NCBI RefSeq assembly: GCF_001591405.1
Contig: NZ_BCUV01000006.1
Span: forward strand, 496,001 to 560,000
Direction of reading: 5' to 3'
Origin: Janibacter terrae NBRC 107853
GTDB taxonomy: Bacteria; Actinomycetota; Actinomycetes; Actinomycetales; Dermatophilaceae
Length of the DNA stretch: 64,000 bases
A program made the position numbers and the translations under genes. Positions 9,992-17,700 of this stretch are shown here, one piece after another. Within the stretch, counting starts at the first letter, position 1, and the number at the start of each line of letters is the position of its first letter. The notes under the pieces are model-generated. The model was given only the letters and a program-made list of their open reading frames with translations, made no database searches and was not told the origin of the DNA.

Positions 9992-10531
9992 ATGGCTCGC
10001 ATCACCACGACCCAGCGTCGTCGCAGCAAGGCCCAGAACAAGCTCCTGGCGATCGGCGGCGGCATCGTCGGGTTCGTCATCCTGATCTGCTGCTGCTTCG
10101 GCGCCATCGGCAGTGTGTTCGGCGACGAGGAGGACACGGACCAGCGCCGGCCGCTGGTGTCGACCAGCACGACCACGACGACCCGCACCTCGAGCACGAC
10201 GACCAGGTCGACGACGACGAGCACGACCACCACGACGAAGAGCTCGAGCTCGTCCAAGTCGTCGACGCAGCCCAGCCGCACGACGTCGAGCTCACCGAAG
10301 CCGAAGCCGACCTCGTCGTCGACCGCCCGGGCGCCGCAGCCCCTGACGACCCAAGCCCCGAAGACGACCACGCAGGCGCCCCCGCCGCCTCCGCCGGCGG
10401 CACCGCCGGCCGCCTACTACGACAACTGCAGCGCCGCGAAGGCCGCGGGCGCCGCGCCCGTCTACCGTGGCCAGCCCGGCTACGGCGACCACCTGGACCG
10501 TGACGGCGACGGCGTGGGCTGCGAGTCCTAG
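9992..10531 (+). CDS. Membrane-anchored Excalibur-domain protein (copy A)
   Basis: Identical to 54489-55028 (see there). Confidence 0.8.
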   Translation: MARITTTQRRRSKAQNKLLAIGGGIVGFVILICCCFGAIGSVFGDEEDTDQRRPLVSTSTTTTTRTSSTTTRSTTTSTTTTTKSSSSSKSSTQPSRTTSSSPKPKPTSSSTARAPQPLTTQAPKTTTQAPPPPPPAAPPAAYYDNCSAAKAAGAAPVYRGQPGYGDHLDRDGDGVGCES

Positions 10532-10541
10532 AGTTACGGTC

Positions 10542-10910
10542 ATGGCGCGCTACCCCTCCGGCATCACACCCCTGCTCGGCGAGCACGTGGACGACGTCCG
10601 AGTCCGGGCCGCGCGGATGGCTCTCGAGATGGACGCTCATCCCGTCGGGGCGACCGCGCCGTGCATGAACCCGGAGTGCGCCGGCCCCGTCGACTACGTC
10701 GGCACCGGCCATCTCACGCTCTACTGCTCCACCACCTGCCGCAACCGCACCTCCTACCTGCGGACCCTCATCACCGACGAGCTCGAGCTCCTCGAGGAAA
10801 CCCTGGACGAAACCAAGCACAAGCAGGGCATTCCCCGCCAGGAGTACCTTCAGCGGGCCCGGATGCTCCGCTGGTGGGCAGCACGCCTGACCCCGATCAC
10901 CGAACGCTGA
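10542..10910 (+). CDS. Small zinc-finger protein next to the att site (copy A)
   Basis: Identical to 55039-55407 (see there). Confidence 0.65.
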   Translation: MARYPSGITPLLGEHVDDVRVRAARMALEMDAHPVGATAPCMNPECAGPVDYVGTGHLTLYCSTTCRNRTSYLRTLITDELELLEETLDETKHKQGIPRQEYLQRARMLRWWAARLTPITER

Positions 10911-10929
10911 CGCCAGCCGCCACGGCGCC

Positions 10930-11030
10930 GGCCACGCCCCTCCTCGACGTCAGTACAACCCCTGTGGAACTATCGCCCCAGCAAACGTCACCCACGGATG
11001 AGCCACACAGGGAGCCAACGTTGTCACAGG
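10930..11030. other. Phage attachment site attP, intact between the two prophage copies
   Basis: Sequence to the left of 10979 is shared with the right host junction (55476). Sequence to the right (10980 on) leads straight into the integrase gene, whose start is 71 bases away. A phage-left arm joined to a phage-right arm with no host sequence between them is what attP looks like. Strand exchange must lie at or before 10979, where identity with attR stops, probably inside the shared TCGCCCC. The limits given are approximate; a serine integrase attP is normally about 50 bp. Confidence 0.8.
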
Positions 11031-11050
11031 TCGGAAGTACGTTCGACGCC

Positions 11051-12451
11051 ATGAAGACGCTCATCTACGCCCGCGTCAGCATCGACCGTGAAGGCCGGTC
11101 CCTCGACGAGCAGATCGCCGAGTGCTGCCAGTGGGCTGACCGCGAAGGGTGGGAAGTGGTCGACGTCATCCGTGAGACCGGGTCCGCGTCACGCTACGCG
11201 CGATCCACCGGCGCCCGCCGAGGATGGGACGACCTGACCGCCGCCGTCTCCTCCGGCAACATTGACGCCCTCCTGACGTGGGAAGCGAGCCGCGCCACCC
11301 GCCAGCTCACCGAGTACGCCGTGCTCGCCGACCTCTGCGCGGAGCACTCGGTCCGATGGGGCTACTCCGGCACCCTCTACGACCTGACGACGAGGGATGC
11401 GCGCTTCCGCACCGGCCTCGACGCGCTGCTCGCCCAGGACGAGTCCGCGCGGACCTCGGAGCGGATCCAACGTTCGACCCGCGCCCGGGCCGTCACCGGC
11501 CGCCCCCACGGCAAACTCCCCTACGGGTATCGGCGCGAGTACGACCCGCAGACCGGGGCGCTCCTACGGCAGGTCCCTGACGAGGAGCAGGCCCCGATCG
11601 TGCAGGAGATCGCGCGCCGCGTCATCGCCGGCCACTCCCTGCGCACCATCGCCGCGGACCTCACCGAACGCGGCATCGCGATCCCTCGGCCGGCACGCAA
11701 CCGCACACGCCCGGACGCGTGGCTGCCCGTCACCGTCCGTCGGATCGCCCTGTCCCCCACCAACGCGGGCCTGCGCGTACACCGGGGCGAGGTCGTCGGC
11801 GATGCCGCCTGGCCAGCCCTGATCTCCCGGGAGGACCACGACCGCATCAGCGAGCTGCTCAACGCTCCCGGCCGCAACCGCCGCCTCACTGCAGACTCGA
11901 CCGCGGTGCACCTGCTGTCCGGGATCGCCGTGTGCGGGCTGTGCGGTGGCCCGATGCGCCGCCTGAACCCCAAGCGCGCCCGCCCGAACTACACGTGCCG
12001 CGACTGCATGAAGATCGCGCGGGCACAGGCGCCCCTCGACCAGCACGTCACCGACGTGACCCTCGCGCTGCTCGAAGGCATCGACGCGTCGACGATCGAC
12101 GCACCGTCACCGGAGGCCGAGGCTGCCCGGGCCGAGGCGGATGCGCTCGAGCGCCGGCTGGAGGGGTTCACGATCGCGGGAGCGGAGGGCGAAGTGTCGC
12201 CCGCGGCGCTGGCGAAGATCGAGGCTCGGCTGCTGCCACAGATCCGCGCGGCACGCGCGAAGGCAAAGGCGTTGTCGACGCCCGCGGGGATCGACCCCTC
12301 GGCGGTGCGCGACCCGCGCGCGTGGTGGGGCGCGGCGTCGCTCGAGCAGAAGCGGACGTTGCTGCGGGCCGCGGTGCGGGTGGTGGTGCATCCGTCGCCG
12401 GCGACGAAGTCGTTCCGGCCGGAGTTCGTCCCCGTCACCCCAACCTGGTGA
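11051..12451 (+). CDS. int: Large serine recombinase (phage integrase)
   Basis: This 466-residue site-specific recombinase integrates the phage at attB in host comEC. The N-terminal resolvase domain begins with the YARVS signature, which puts the catalytic serine at residue 10; arginines needed for catalysis follow in the first 75 residues. A recombinase domain (about 150-260) comes next, then a zinc ribbon with two CxxC pairs (about 297-325), a long alanine- and glutamate-rich coiled coil and a C-terminal tail. The length fits the phiC31/Bxb1 class. The ATG at 11051 was chosen because it begins the conserved resolvase fold; the frame is open upstream but that part crosses the att site. It sits 71 bp from attP, the usual arrangement. 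Its likely directionality partner is encoded at 19009. Confidence 0.95.
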   Translation: MKTLIYARVSIDREGRSLDEQIAECCQWADREGWEVVDVIRETGSASRYARSTGARRGWDDLTAAVSSGNIDALLTWEASRATRQLTEYAVLADLCAEHSVRWGYSGTLYDLTTRDARFRTGLDALLAQDESARTSERIQRSTRARAVTGRPHGKLPYGYRREYDPQTGALLRQVPDEEQAPIVQEIARRVIAGHSLRTIAADLTERGIAIPRPARNRTRPDAWLPVTVRRIALSPTNAGLRVHRGEVVGDAAWPALISREDHDRISELLNAPGRNRRLTADSTAVHLLSGIAVCGLCGGPMRRLNPKRARPNYTCRDCMKIARAQAPLDQHVTDVTLALLEGIDASTIDAPSPEAEAARAEADALERRLEGFTIAGAEGEVSPAALAKIEARLLPQIRAARAKAKALSTPAGIDPSAVRDPRAWWGAASLEQKRTLLRAAVRVVVHPSPATKSFRPEFVPVTPTW

Positions 12452-12458
12452 CCGAAGG

Positions 12459-13001
12459 TCAGGCCCCGTAGGGGTCCCAGGCCGCGTACTTGTCCAGCAG
12501 CGCGTTCCCCATTCGCTTGGCACTGACCGAAGCGCCAGCACAGTCCGTGGAGTACGACTCCGCAGTGATGCTCTCTACGTTGCACGCCGACGACACCTTG
12601 ATGGAGCCAAGGTTGTCCGCGGCCGTCAACGTCTCGTCGACCAGGGTCGACACCTCCGACGGCGGGTCCCCGAGCTCCTTGAACTCCTTCCGGAGGATCT
12701 GTCCCTTCAACTTCGCTGTCTCGATCTGCATCACGCAGGACATCGCCGCCAGGTCGAGGGCGGGTGAAGCGCAGTCCCGCTCGAACTCGTCGATCAACGT
12801 CGACAGGTCTGAGTCCTGCTCGGACACCACACTCGCCCACGGCTTGGGCGAGGCCTCGCTCGCGGATGAAACGCTGCTCGTGCTGCTACTGGTCACGGTC
12901 GTCGTCTCCGGCGTGGTCGGCGTGGTCGGTGCGATGCCGCACCCGCCCAGCCCCAGCGCTGCTCCGACTGCCACCGCAGCCACTCCCCTGACACGCTTCA
13001 T
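12459..13001 (-). CDS. Putative lipoprotein, last gene of the lysogeny operon
   Basis: A 180-residue protein with a signal peptide ending in a lipobox (Leu-Gly-Gly-Cys, Cys near residue 22), followed by a Thr/Ser/Pro linker and a soluble domain containing several cysteines. It is therefore probably anchored on the outer face of the cell membrane. Its ATG overlaps the stop of the DUF3263-like gene (ATGA), so it belongs to the repressor operon and should be made in lysogens. Surface lipoproteins from prophages sometimes block infection by related phages; that role is only inferred here. Its 3' end faces the integrase gene with only seven bases between. Confidence 0.7.
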   Translation of the reverse strand: MKRVRGVAAVAVGAALGLGGCGIAPTTPTTPETTTVTSSSTSSVSSASEASPKPWASVVSEQDSDLSTLIDEFERDCASPALDLAAMSCVMQIETAKLKGQILRKEFKELGDPPSEVSTLVDETLTAADNLGSIKVSSACNVESITAESYSTDCAGASVSAKRMGNALLDKYAAWDPYGA

Positions 13002-13222
13002 GCTGCCCGCCTCACCCTCGAGTCTCTGAGCCGCCGCAGCCTTGCGACGGTCACCGGATCGTACTGATATGCCGCCGGTTCCGACAGGAGACGGTTGACG
13101 ACCTGCACCGCCCGCGTCTCCGACAGGCCCAACGACAGGTAGGCGTTCACCCGCCGATCCCGCTCGTGATCGTGGGGCCACCGCCGCCAGACATCCAGCA
13201 GCTGCTCCTCCAGCTCGCTCAC
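12998..13222 (-). CDS. DUF3263-like small helical protein
   Basis: Seventy-four residues from a GTG start that overlaps the stop of the metallopeptidase gene (GTGA). The layout - a tryptophan-containing N-terminal helix, a central helix ending in a Val-Val-Asn-Arg-Leu motif, then a Tyr-Asp-Pro segment leading to Leu-Arg-Arg-Leu-Arg - resembles the actinobacterial DUF3263 family, which looks like a small HTH or sigma-like fold. No function is established. Tight coupling on both sides shows it is translated with its neighbours. Confidence 0.7.
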   Translation of the reverse strand: MSELEEQLLDVWRRWPHDHERDRRVNAYLSLGLSETRAVQVVNRLLSEPAAYQYDPVTVARLRRLRDSRVRRAA

Positions 13223-13671
13223 GCGCCCGCCTCCAGCTCGTTGATCCGGCGCACGATGATGGCCCGTTCTGCCGGGTGTAGATGCCGAGCATCCAGTCGG
13301 TGCCGCAGCACCCGCGGAGTGACGAAGAGCTCGTCCGCTGCAGCCTCGATATCGCCGTGGGCCCAGACAAGGGCGTCCGCCAGACCGTGAGGGTCGGGCA
13401 GGAGCCACCGCGCGGCCGCGGCGCGCACCGCGGCCTCGACCGGCTCCGGCTGACATCCTTCGTGGCCGCGGTCGTGATGCTCGAGCTCGTGCGCGAGGAC
13501 ACACCGGCGCTCCACCTGCTTCAGGTTCGAGCGGAGCCAGATCCGGTCCCCCTCGGAGGCGCCGAGCAAGGGCTCGGGGAGGTCGTCTCGCCAGGAGACG
13601 ACGACGTGGTGCAGGTCGCGCAGGCGCCGCCACGGGTGTGGGAGGTGCATGCCGTGGATGCTGACACCCAC
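13219..13671 (-). CDS. ImmA/IrrE-like metallopeptidase
   Basis: A 150-residue protein with a zinc-peptidase HExxH motif (HELEH, near residues 61-65) in the typical ImmA/IrrE setting of Val-Leu-Ala-His-Glu. The C-terminal half has the winged-helix-like segment usual in the family. Proteins of this kind in mobile elements cleave the cognate XRE repressor to trigger induction (known for ImmA-ImmR of ICEBs1). A repressor in the same operon (15289-15816) is the obvious candidate substrate. The start is a GTG at 13671, 12 bases after the stop of the membrane protein gene; an ATG seven codons in is also possible. Confidence 0.8.
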   Translation of the reverse strand: MGVSIHGMHLPHPWRRLRDLHHVVVSWRDDLPEPLLGASEGDRIWLRSNLKQVERRCVLAHELEHHDRGHEGCQPEPVEAAVRAAAARWLLPDPHGLADALVWAHGDIEAAADELFVTPRVLRHRLDARHLHPAERAIIVRRINELEAGA

Positions 13672-13683
13672 CGGTGACAGCGG

Positions 13684-14217
13684 TCAGCGTCGAAGAAGGA
13701 ATGCGGCCCGATTGAATCGGTAGAGGGACGCCACGACCAGAGTGATCAGGTAGACGACTAGACCTGCAGCGGCCGACGTACCAGCAGCTGCGACCACACT
13801 CAGGAAGGTCCCGGGGGCCGGGTCCAGCCCTCCGAAAAGAAGATAGAGGGTCGTGATCAGCACGGTCGCGACACCCACCCCAACCGTGTAGATCAAGTGC
13901 ACACGCATCGTGTCGATCTCGTTCAAGGCAACGGCACTGGTGCTGAAGCGTGGGTCTCTGCGGGCGTCGATGGTCTTGTTCCAGAACACGACCGCCATGG
14001 AGAACGTGAAGCCCGTGAGGATCGACGTCGCAGTAAGCAGAGGTCCTGCGACGAGCCCCAGTCGTATCCCTGTCCCTGCAGCGAGCAGACCCACCACCAC
14101 GCCTGGCATCAGCAAGCCGAACTGGCCCCAGCGGACCCGACGTCGCCCGCCTGAGTGGGTGGGAGCGTCACTGAACTGGTCAACTGGAACTCTCAGCGGG
14201 CTCTGACTCGGGAACAC
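13684..14217 (-). CDS. Four-helix membrane protein in the lysogeny operon
   Basis: A 177-residue protein predicted to span the membrane four times: two helices near residues 33-75, a charged central loop with an Asp-Ala-Arg-Arg-Asp segment, and two helices near residues 105-160, ending in a basic tail. The start overlaps the end of the 369-residue gene; a GTG at 14190 would shorten the overlap to 11 bases. No family was recognised. Its place directly after an uncharacterised soluble protein in the repressor operon suggests a two-part superinfection exclusion or defence module with this protein as the membrane effector. That is inference from arrangement only. Confidence 0.7.
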   Translation of the reverse strand: MFPSQSPLRVPVDQFSDAPTHSGGRRRVRWGQFGLLMPGVVVGLLAAGTGIRLGLVAGPLLTATSILTGFTFSMAVVFWNKTIDARRDPRFSTSAVALNEIDTMRVHLIYTVGVGVATVLITTLYLLFGGLDPAPGTFLSVVAAAGTSAAAGLVVYLITLVVASLYRFNRAAFLLRR

Positions 14218-15289
14218 CCCACACCGCCTTTGCCCATCGTGGATCCCTGTTCGGAGTATCCCACCAAGCAGAGTCCCATGAACAGCCCTTCACGTCCCCG
14301 ACTTGAAACCCGTCTTCGCCCATCTCCTCCAGTGCCTTGCGACATGCCCGGGTGAACTCGTCGTGGCTGGGGGCGCGACTCTCTGCAATCTCTGCGCCGG
14401 TCGAGTCCAACGCGGCAGGGAACGTAAGAGTGACGCCGGCCTTCGTGGCTACACGCATCTTGCGCCTGCGCTTGTCGTGGGCCAGTTCGAACGAAACTCG
14501 CCAGCCTTCCTCGAGCATCTGGTCAGCGACTGCACCGGCCGTGTCGGCTGTGACCCCCGGCATGTGCGGCACGACTTGCATCAGCACAGCCCTCGGAGAC
14601 GCGTTCACCCCACCGAAGAGCGAAAGAGCCCAAGCTTGGCGACGGGGAGCCTTGATCTCGATGGCAGAAGAGAACGTCTTGCCGCCGATGGTGGGGGCCG
14701 CCTGGGTCTCACCCGTCTGCGGGTTGACCAGCTCTAGGACCAGACCCTTCACCACGGATTCCTTCGCCCAACGCTCCATGGCCTCCGGGGACATCGCCGG
14801 ATTGATGTCGAGCTCGAGGTCAGGATGCGCATGCCTCAGCGAGGCGTGGAGCATGAGCCGCAGCCGCGTGAGTGCCCCTCGCCCCATCGCCCGCTCAGCC
14901 AATAGGACCCCGACTTTAGAGTCAGCGCCGGGAGAGTAGAAGACATGCCGGAACTCGGTATACATCCAGTCGTCCTCATGGATGGTGTCCGTCTTCCGAC
15001 TGCCGTCCTCGTGGCGCTCCCACGTCTGCTTGATGCCCCGCTGCCCAGAGGAGGCGGTGAGCACCACGACTCGGTCGCCCTCTCGCTGCACGCCGACAAC
15101 CCGAAGAGCGGCGTCATCTAGTGCACTGGCCACCCTCGCCTCGCCCTGATGCGCAAGTCCCGCTTGCGCGATGTAGTCGAGAACAGACGTTCCGGCCGCA
15201 TCAAAGTCGTTCCAGCGGAGAGCGTCACTCGTGTCGCCCTTCACCCGGACTTTGACTAGGTACGGAACCACTTCGTATGTCGCTGCCAT
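14180..15289 (-). CDS. Uncharacterised 369-aa protein coupled to the repressor
   Basis: A soluble, mixed alpha/beta protein of 369 residues with no recognised motif. The N-terminal 150 residues look like beta strands around a strand-forming start (Tyr-Glu-Val-Val-Pro-Tyr), followed by a helical segment rich in Leu and Arg (about 130-150), and the C-terminal third carries several tryptophans. The ATG shares its first base with the repressor stop (TGATG), so translation is coupled to the repressor and the protein should be made in the lysogen. It overlaps the four-helix membrane gene downstream. Candidate sensor half of a two-gene phage-exclusion system; function unknown. Confidence 0.75.
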   Translation of the reverse strand: MAATYEVVPYLVKVRVKGDTSDALRWNDFDAAGTSVLDYIAQAGLAHQGEARVASALDDAALRVVGVQREGDRVVVLTASSGQRGIKQTWERHEDGSRKTDTIHEDDWMYTEFRHVFYSPGADSKVGVLLAERAMGRGALTRLRLMLHASLRHAHPDLELDINPAMSPEAMERWAKESVVKGLVLELVNPQTGETQAAPTIGGKTFSSAIEIKAPRRQAWALSLFGGVNASPRAVLMQVVPHMPGVTADTAGAVADQMLEEGWRVSFELAHDKRRRKMRVATKAGVTLTFPAALDSTGAEIAESRAPSHDEFTRACRKALEEMGEDGFQVGDVKGCSWDSAWWDTPNRDPRWAKAVWGVPESEPAESSS

Positions 15290-15816
15290 CAGCCCTCCCC
15301 CTCGTCTCGGTCCGCGGCCTGCCGCGTGATGTGCTCCACGGACTCCCCGTCGGCGTCTTCCTGCCGGGCGCGGAGCTCCGCCAGCTGATCCTTGGTTGGC
15401 ACCCCGCTCCCCGGGGCCTGTGTGGTGGCGGCGGAACGGTCATCGTTCCCCACGTCCTCTCGAGCATCGACGATCGACCGCACCATCGCGGCGACTGCCC
15501 TCTGCACGCCCTCATCGAGATGACGCGTCCCGGCCGGCAACATCAGTCCGAGCGTCGACTCATCACGCTGGACGTCCAGACCGAACGAGCACGCGAACGC
15601 GAGGACGACGAGCCGCTCAGGTACGTCGAGCCCCTCCGCGAGCGCCCGGATCGTCTCGGCCCTCTTCGGCCACTCCTTCGGAGGGGTGGTCGCGAGGTTC
15701 GCGATGGTCTGGAACTTGATGTGCAGGCCAGCACGCGCCGCACGCTCCGCCATCTCCCGGTAGGAGAGGCCGGAATCGCGGCGTTGTCGCTCGATGAGCT
15801 CGCTGATCGTGGGCAC
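15289..15816 (-). CDS. XRE-family repressor, probable immunity repressor
   Basis: About 175 residues from the GTG at 15816; an ATG at 15882 is in frame but would put 22 unconserved residues and an operator copy inside the gene. The N-terminal half has a Cro/C1-type helix-turn-helix (Ser-Tyr-Arg-Glu-Met-Ala-Glu helix, then a Gln-Thr-Ile-Ala-Asn recognition segment). The C-terminal half is acidic and less ordered. It is transcribed away from the HTH gene at 16086 across a region with five CGTCTA motifs, the arrangement of a lambda-type cI/cro switch. It leads the six-gene leftward operon. No RecA-type LexA peptidase domain is visible, which fits control by the ImmA-like peptidase. Confidence 0.8.
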   Translation of the reverse strand: MPTISELIERQRRDSGLSYREMAERAARAGLHIKFQTIANLATTPPKEWPKRAETIRALAEGLDVPERLVVLAFACSFGLDVQRDESTLGLMLPAGTRHLDEGVQRAVAAMVRSIVDAREDVGNDDRSAATTQAPGSGVPTKDQLAELRARQEDADGESVEHITRQAADRDEGEG

Positions 15817-15869
15817 GCCAGAACTCTCCGTCCTGGACTGCCGATCCTCAACCACGCCCGCCAACCTTC

Positions 15870-16039
15870 CGTCTACCACCACATGACACGCCGACAGTAG
15901 CCCCGCGTCTACTAGTTCGTCGGCACAAATCCCGCGTGTTTACAGGCCCTAAGGAACCACACGGCTGTCATTTGCTTGACAACCGTCTAGCAGTAGACGC
16001 ATCATCGTCCCGTACTACTTGACAGATAACCGTCTAGCA
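15870..16039. promoter_or_regulatory. Immunity control region with repeated CGTCTA operators
   Basis: The hexamer CGTCTA occurs at 15870, 15906, 15984 and 16031 and in inverted form at 15994. The 15984 and 15994 copies form a palindrome, CGTCTA-GCAG-TAGACG (15984-15999). A 12-base direct repeat, AACCGTCTAGCA, is found at 15981-15992 and 16028-16039, each just after a TTGACA. The region lies between the divergent repressor and Cro-like genes, so these are the likely repressor operators. Confidence 0.75.
15976..16005 (+). promoter_or_regulatory. Candidate early rightward promoter
   Basis: A consensus -35 box TTGACA (15976-15981) is followed after 18 bases by CATCAT (16000-16005; four of six matches to the -10 consensus). 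The spacer is almost wholly filled by the palindromic operator, so a bound repressor would block polymerase. A second TTGACA at 16019-16024 has no convincing -10 box. Confidence 0.55.
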
Positions 16040-16085
16040 AGGGACAGTGATGACACGCAGAAACCGATGGCCGAAGGGGGCCTAC

Positions 16086-16343
16086 ATGAAGCTCAAGAGC
16101 GCGGACACCCTCCGCGCACTCATGGAGCAGGACCAGTTCAGCCTGGCGCGACTAGCCCGCTACGCCGGCTGCTCCAAAGGATTCATCTCCCACCTCCTCT
16201 CGGGCCGACGCTCCTCCTGCACGGCAGAGCTCGGCGACAAGATCGCGGAGGCCCTCGGGGTCCCCACCACCGTCCTCTTCGAGGTCCGTGTGTCCCCCAG
16301 CAGCGGGTCGATCGACAACCAGCACATGAAGAAGGCGTCCTGA
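16086..16343 (+). CDS. Cro-like HTH DNA-binding protein
   Basis: Eighty-five residues with a clear XRE-type helix-turn-helix: a first helix around Leu-Ala-Arg-Tyr-Ala and a recognition helix around Lys-Gly-Phe-Ile-Ser-His-Leu-Leu-Ser-Gly. The ATG at 16086 was chosen because an AAGGGGG ribosome site sits a few bases upstream; an earlier ATG at 16047 adds 13 basic residues and lies on top of the operators. It is the first gene of the rightward early operon and divergent from the repressor, so it is the likely lytic regulator (Cro) or, less likely, an excise-type protein. Confidence 0.75.
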   Translation: MKLKSADTLRALMEQDQFSLARLARYAGCSKGFISHLLSGRRSSCTAELGDKIAEALGVPTTVLFEVRVSPSSGSIDNQHMKKAS

Positions 16344-16492
16344 TGAGCGCCCTCACGGACGGGATGCGTCCGGGCGAGACCCCGAAGCAGTACGCGGAGC
16401 GCTTGCTCAAGCGGCACGGACCTCCGCCCCCCCGGGTCGTCGACATCGTCCACGGCCTCCAGCGCCAAGCCGCCGCGAAGCGCACCGCCTGA
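16343..16492 (+). CDS. Small hypothetical protein (49 aa)
   Basis: The ATG overlaps the stop of the Cro-like gene (TGATG), which supports real translation. The product is basic with a proline run and no recognised motif. Confidence 0.55.
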   Translation: MSALTDGMRPGETPKQYAERLLKRHGPPPPRVVDIVHGLQRQAAAKRTA

Positions 16493-16570
16493 CCCACCCA
16501 CGACATGCCGAAGGGCCGGCCCAACCGCCAAGTCAGAACCGGCCCTCCAGATCGAAAGGAAGTCTCTCAG

Positions 16571-17290
16571 ATGAGCGACACCACCACCAGCATCACCGCC
16601 GACATCACGCACGGCGCCCACGCCTGGAACTACTGCCACGACGACATGCACGTGGACGGCGACTCCTGCCCCACCTGCCGCGGCTGGCTGACCCGCTGCC
16701 CCGACGAGCAGTGCCACGACGCCGCGCACGACGCCGAGTGGATCCCCGACCACATCAAGGCCAAGCGGCACGCCAAAGCCCTGCGTGACCGCCGACAGAC
16801 CCCTCCGGCCCCGGAGGCGACGCCCGGGCAGGTGACCGGCCCGACTTCCCCCCGCGCCGGCATCCGCCCGGGCGTCAACCCCACCGACCGCGTCACCCTC
16901 AACGCCCCCTTCGCCGTCGAGCGCACCGTCACCGACGACGACGACTTCCTCGTGACCATCCGCCTCACCGACGAAGCCGCCCGCCAGCTCGCCCGCGACC
17001 TCACCCGCCGCCACATGGCCGACCTGATCCTCCTCGCCCGCCTGCAGACCGCGGTCCGCCACCCCCACGCCAGCACGGAGACCGTCGCTGAGCACCACCG
17101 CGTCATGAACCGCCTGTCCGGGTCACTCACCGCCCACGCCACCACCGTGTGGGAGCTGACCGTGCCCCAAGCCGAGGGCGTCCTCGAGGAGCTGCAGGAG
17201 GCCGCCGCGGAGCCCGAGATCTGCCTCGTCGGGACCTGCACGGCCTACGCCGTCGACGGCTACTGCGCCGGCCACGCGGACGGGATCTGA
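16571..17290 (+). CDS. Hypothetical zinc-binding early protein
   Basis: A 239-residue protein from an ATG preceded by AAAGGAAG. The N-terminal region has a Cys-Pro-Thr-Cys pair with nearby cysteines and histidines, likely a zinc site. The middle contains a short beta segment and the C-terminus another cysteine cluster (Cys-Leu-Val-Gly-Thr-Cys). No known family was recognised. It is the first larger gene of the early operon. Confidence 0.65.
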   Translation: MSDTTTSITADITHGAHAWNYCHDDMHVDGDSCPTCRGWLTRCPDEQCHDAAHDAEWIPDHIKAKRHAKALRDRRQTPPAPEATPGQVTGPTSPRAGIRPGVNPTDRVTLNAPFAVERTVTDDDDFLVTIRLTDEAARQLARDLTRRHMADLILLARLQTAVRHPHASTETVAEHHRVMNRLSGSLTAHATTVWELTVPQAEGVLEELQEAAAEPEICLVGTCTAYAVDGYCAGHADGI

Positions 17291-17291
17291 C

Positions 17292-17699
17292 ATGGGCACC
17301 ACCGCCACCTTCACCCTCGCGGTCGCCGCGCTCCTGGCCTGCTCGCCCGCTGCAGCCCACGCCCCCACCGCGACCGTGACGCCCGGACCGGACCGGCCCG
17401 GCACGTGGGTCAACGAGGGCGCCGTCCTCGACACCACCAGCGTCACGCTCCTGGCCGACGAAGACCGGGACCCGTCCCCCATGCACCTCGCTCGCGCCTA
17501 CGCCGCCCAGCGCGACTGGACCTGCGTCGCGCCGAGCGCCGCGGAGCTCGACGACACGTTCCTCGTCGTGCCCGTCCACCCCGTCGACGGGCTGCCCTAC
17601 GGCGCGGCCGTCCGCGAGGTCGGTCTCGACGACGCCCTCGACGGGCGGGGCCGGTTCATCGTCCTCCTGGGCTGCGACACCCCGAAGGGCGGTGCCTGA
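17292..17699 (+). CDS. Putative exported small protein
   Basis: A 135-residue protein with a hydrophobic N-terminus and an Ala-rich cleavage region (about residues 1-23), so possibly secreted; a Cys at residue 17 could alternatively be a lipobox cysteine. The remainder is acidic with two cysteines. The start follows the previous stop by one base. Confidence 0.55.
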   Translation: MGTTATFTLAVAALLACSPAAAHAPTATVTPGPDRPGTWVNEGAVLDTTSVTLLADEDRDPSPMHLARAYAAQRDWTCVAPSAAELDDTFLVVPVHPVDGLPYGAAVREVGLDDALDGRGRFIVLLGCDTPKGGA

Positions 17700-17700
17700 C

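Larger units (their letters stand above)
1..10979. repeat. Long direct repeat, left copy (end of prophage copy A)
   Basis: This block is repeated at 44498-55476 with a constant offset of 44,497 bases, and every encoded product is the same in both copies. It runs from inside the tape measure gene to the phage attachment site. Identity stops at 10979/55476, just after a CGCCCC string. On the left it continues past the window edge, so its full length is unknown. The simplest reading is the right end of a first prophage copy lying head-to-tail before a second, complete copy. Confidence 0.97.

Noticed and set aside
1-10979. Left copy as a second, different phage
   Set aside because: All products are identical to those of copy B and the offset is constant, so it is the same phage, not a relative.
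10960-11012. Imperfect inverted repeat CCCTGTGG / CCACACAGGG as the attP arms
   Set aside because: Its centre (about 10985) lies right of 10979, where identity with attR ends, so it cannot be centred on the crossover; probably chance.
16019-16048. Second promoter at TTGACA 16019-16024
   Set aside because: No acceptable -10 box at 16-18 bases; the best hexamer has only three matches.
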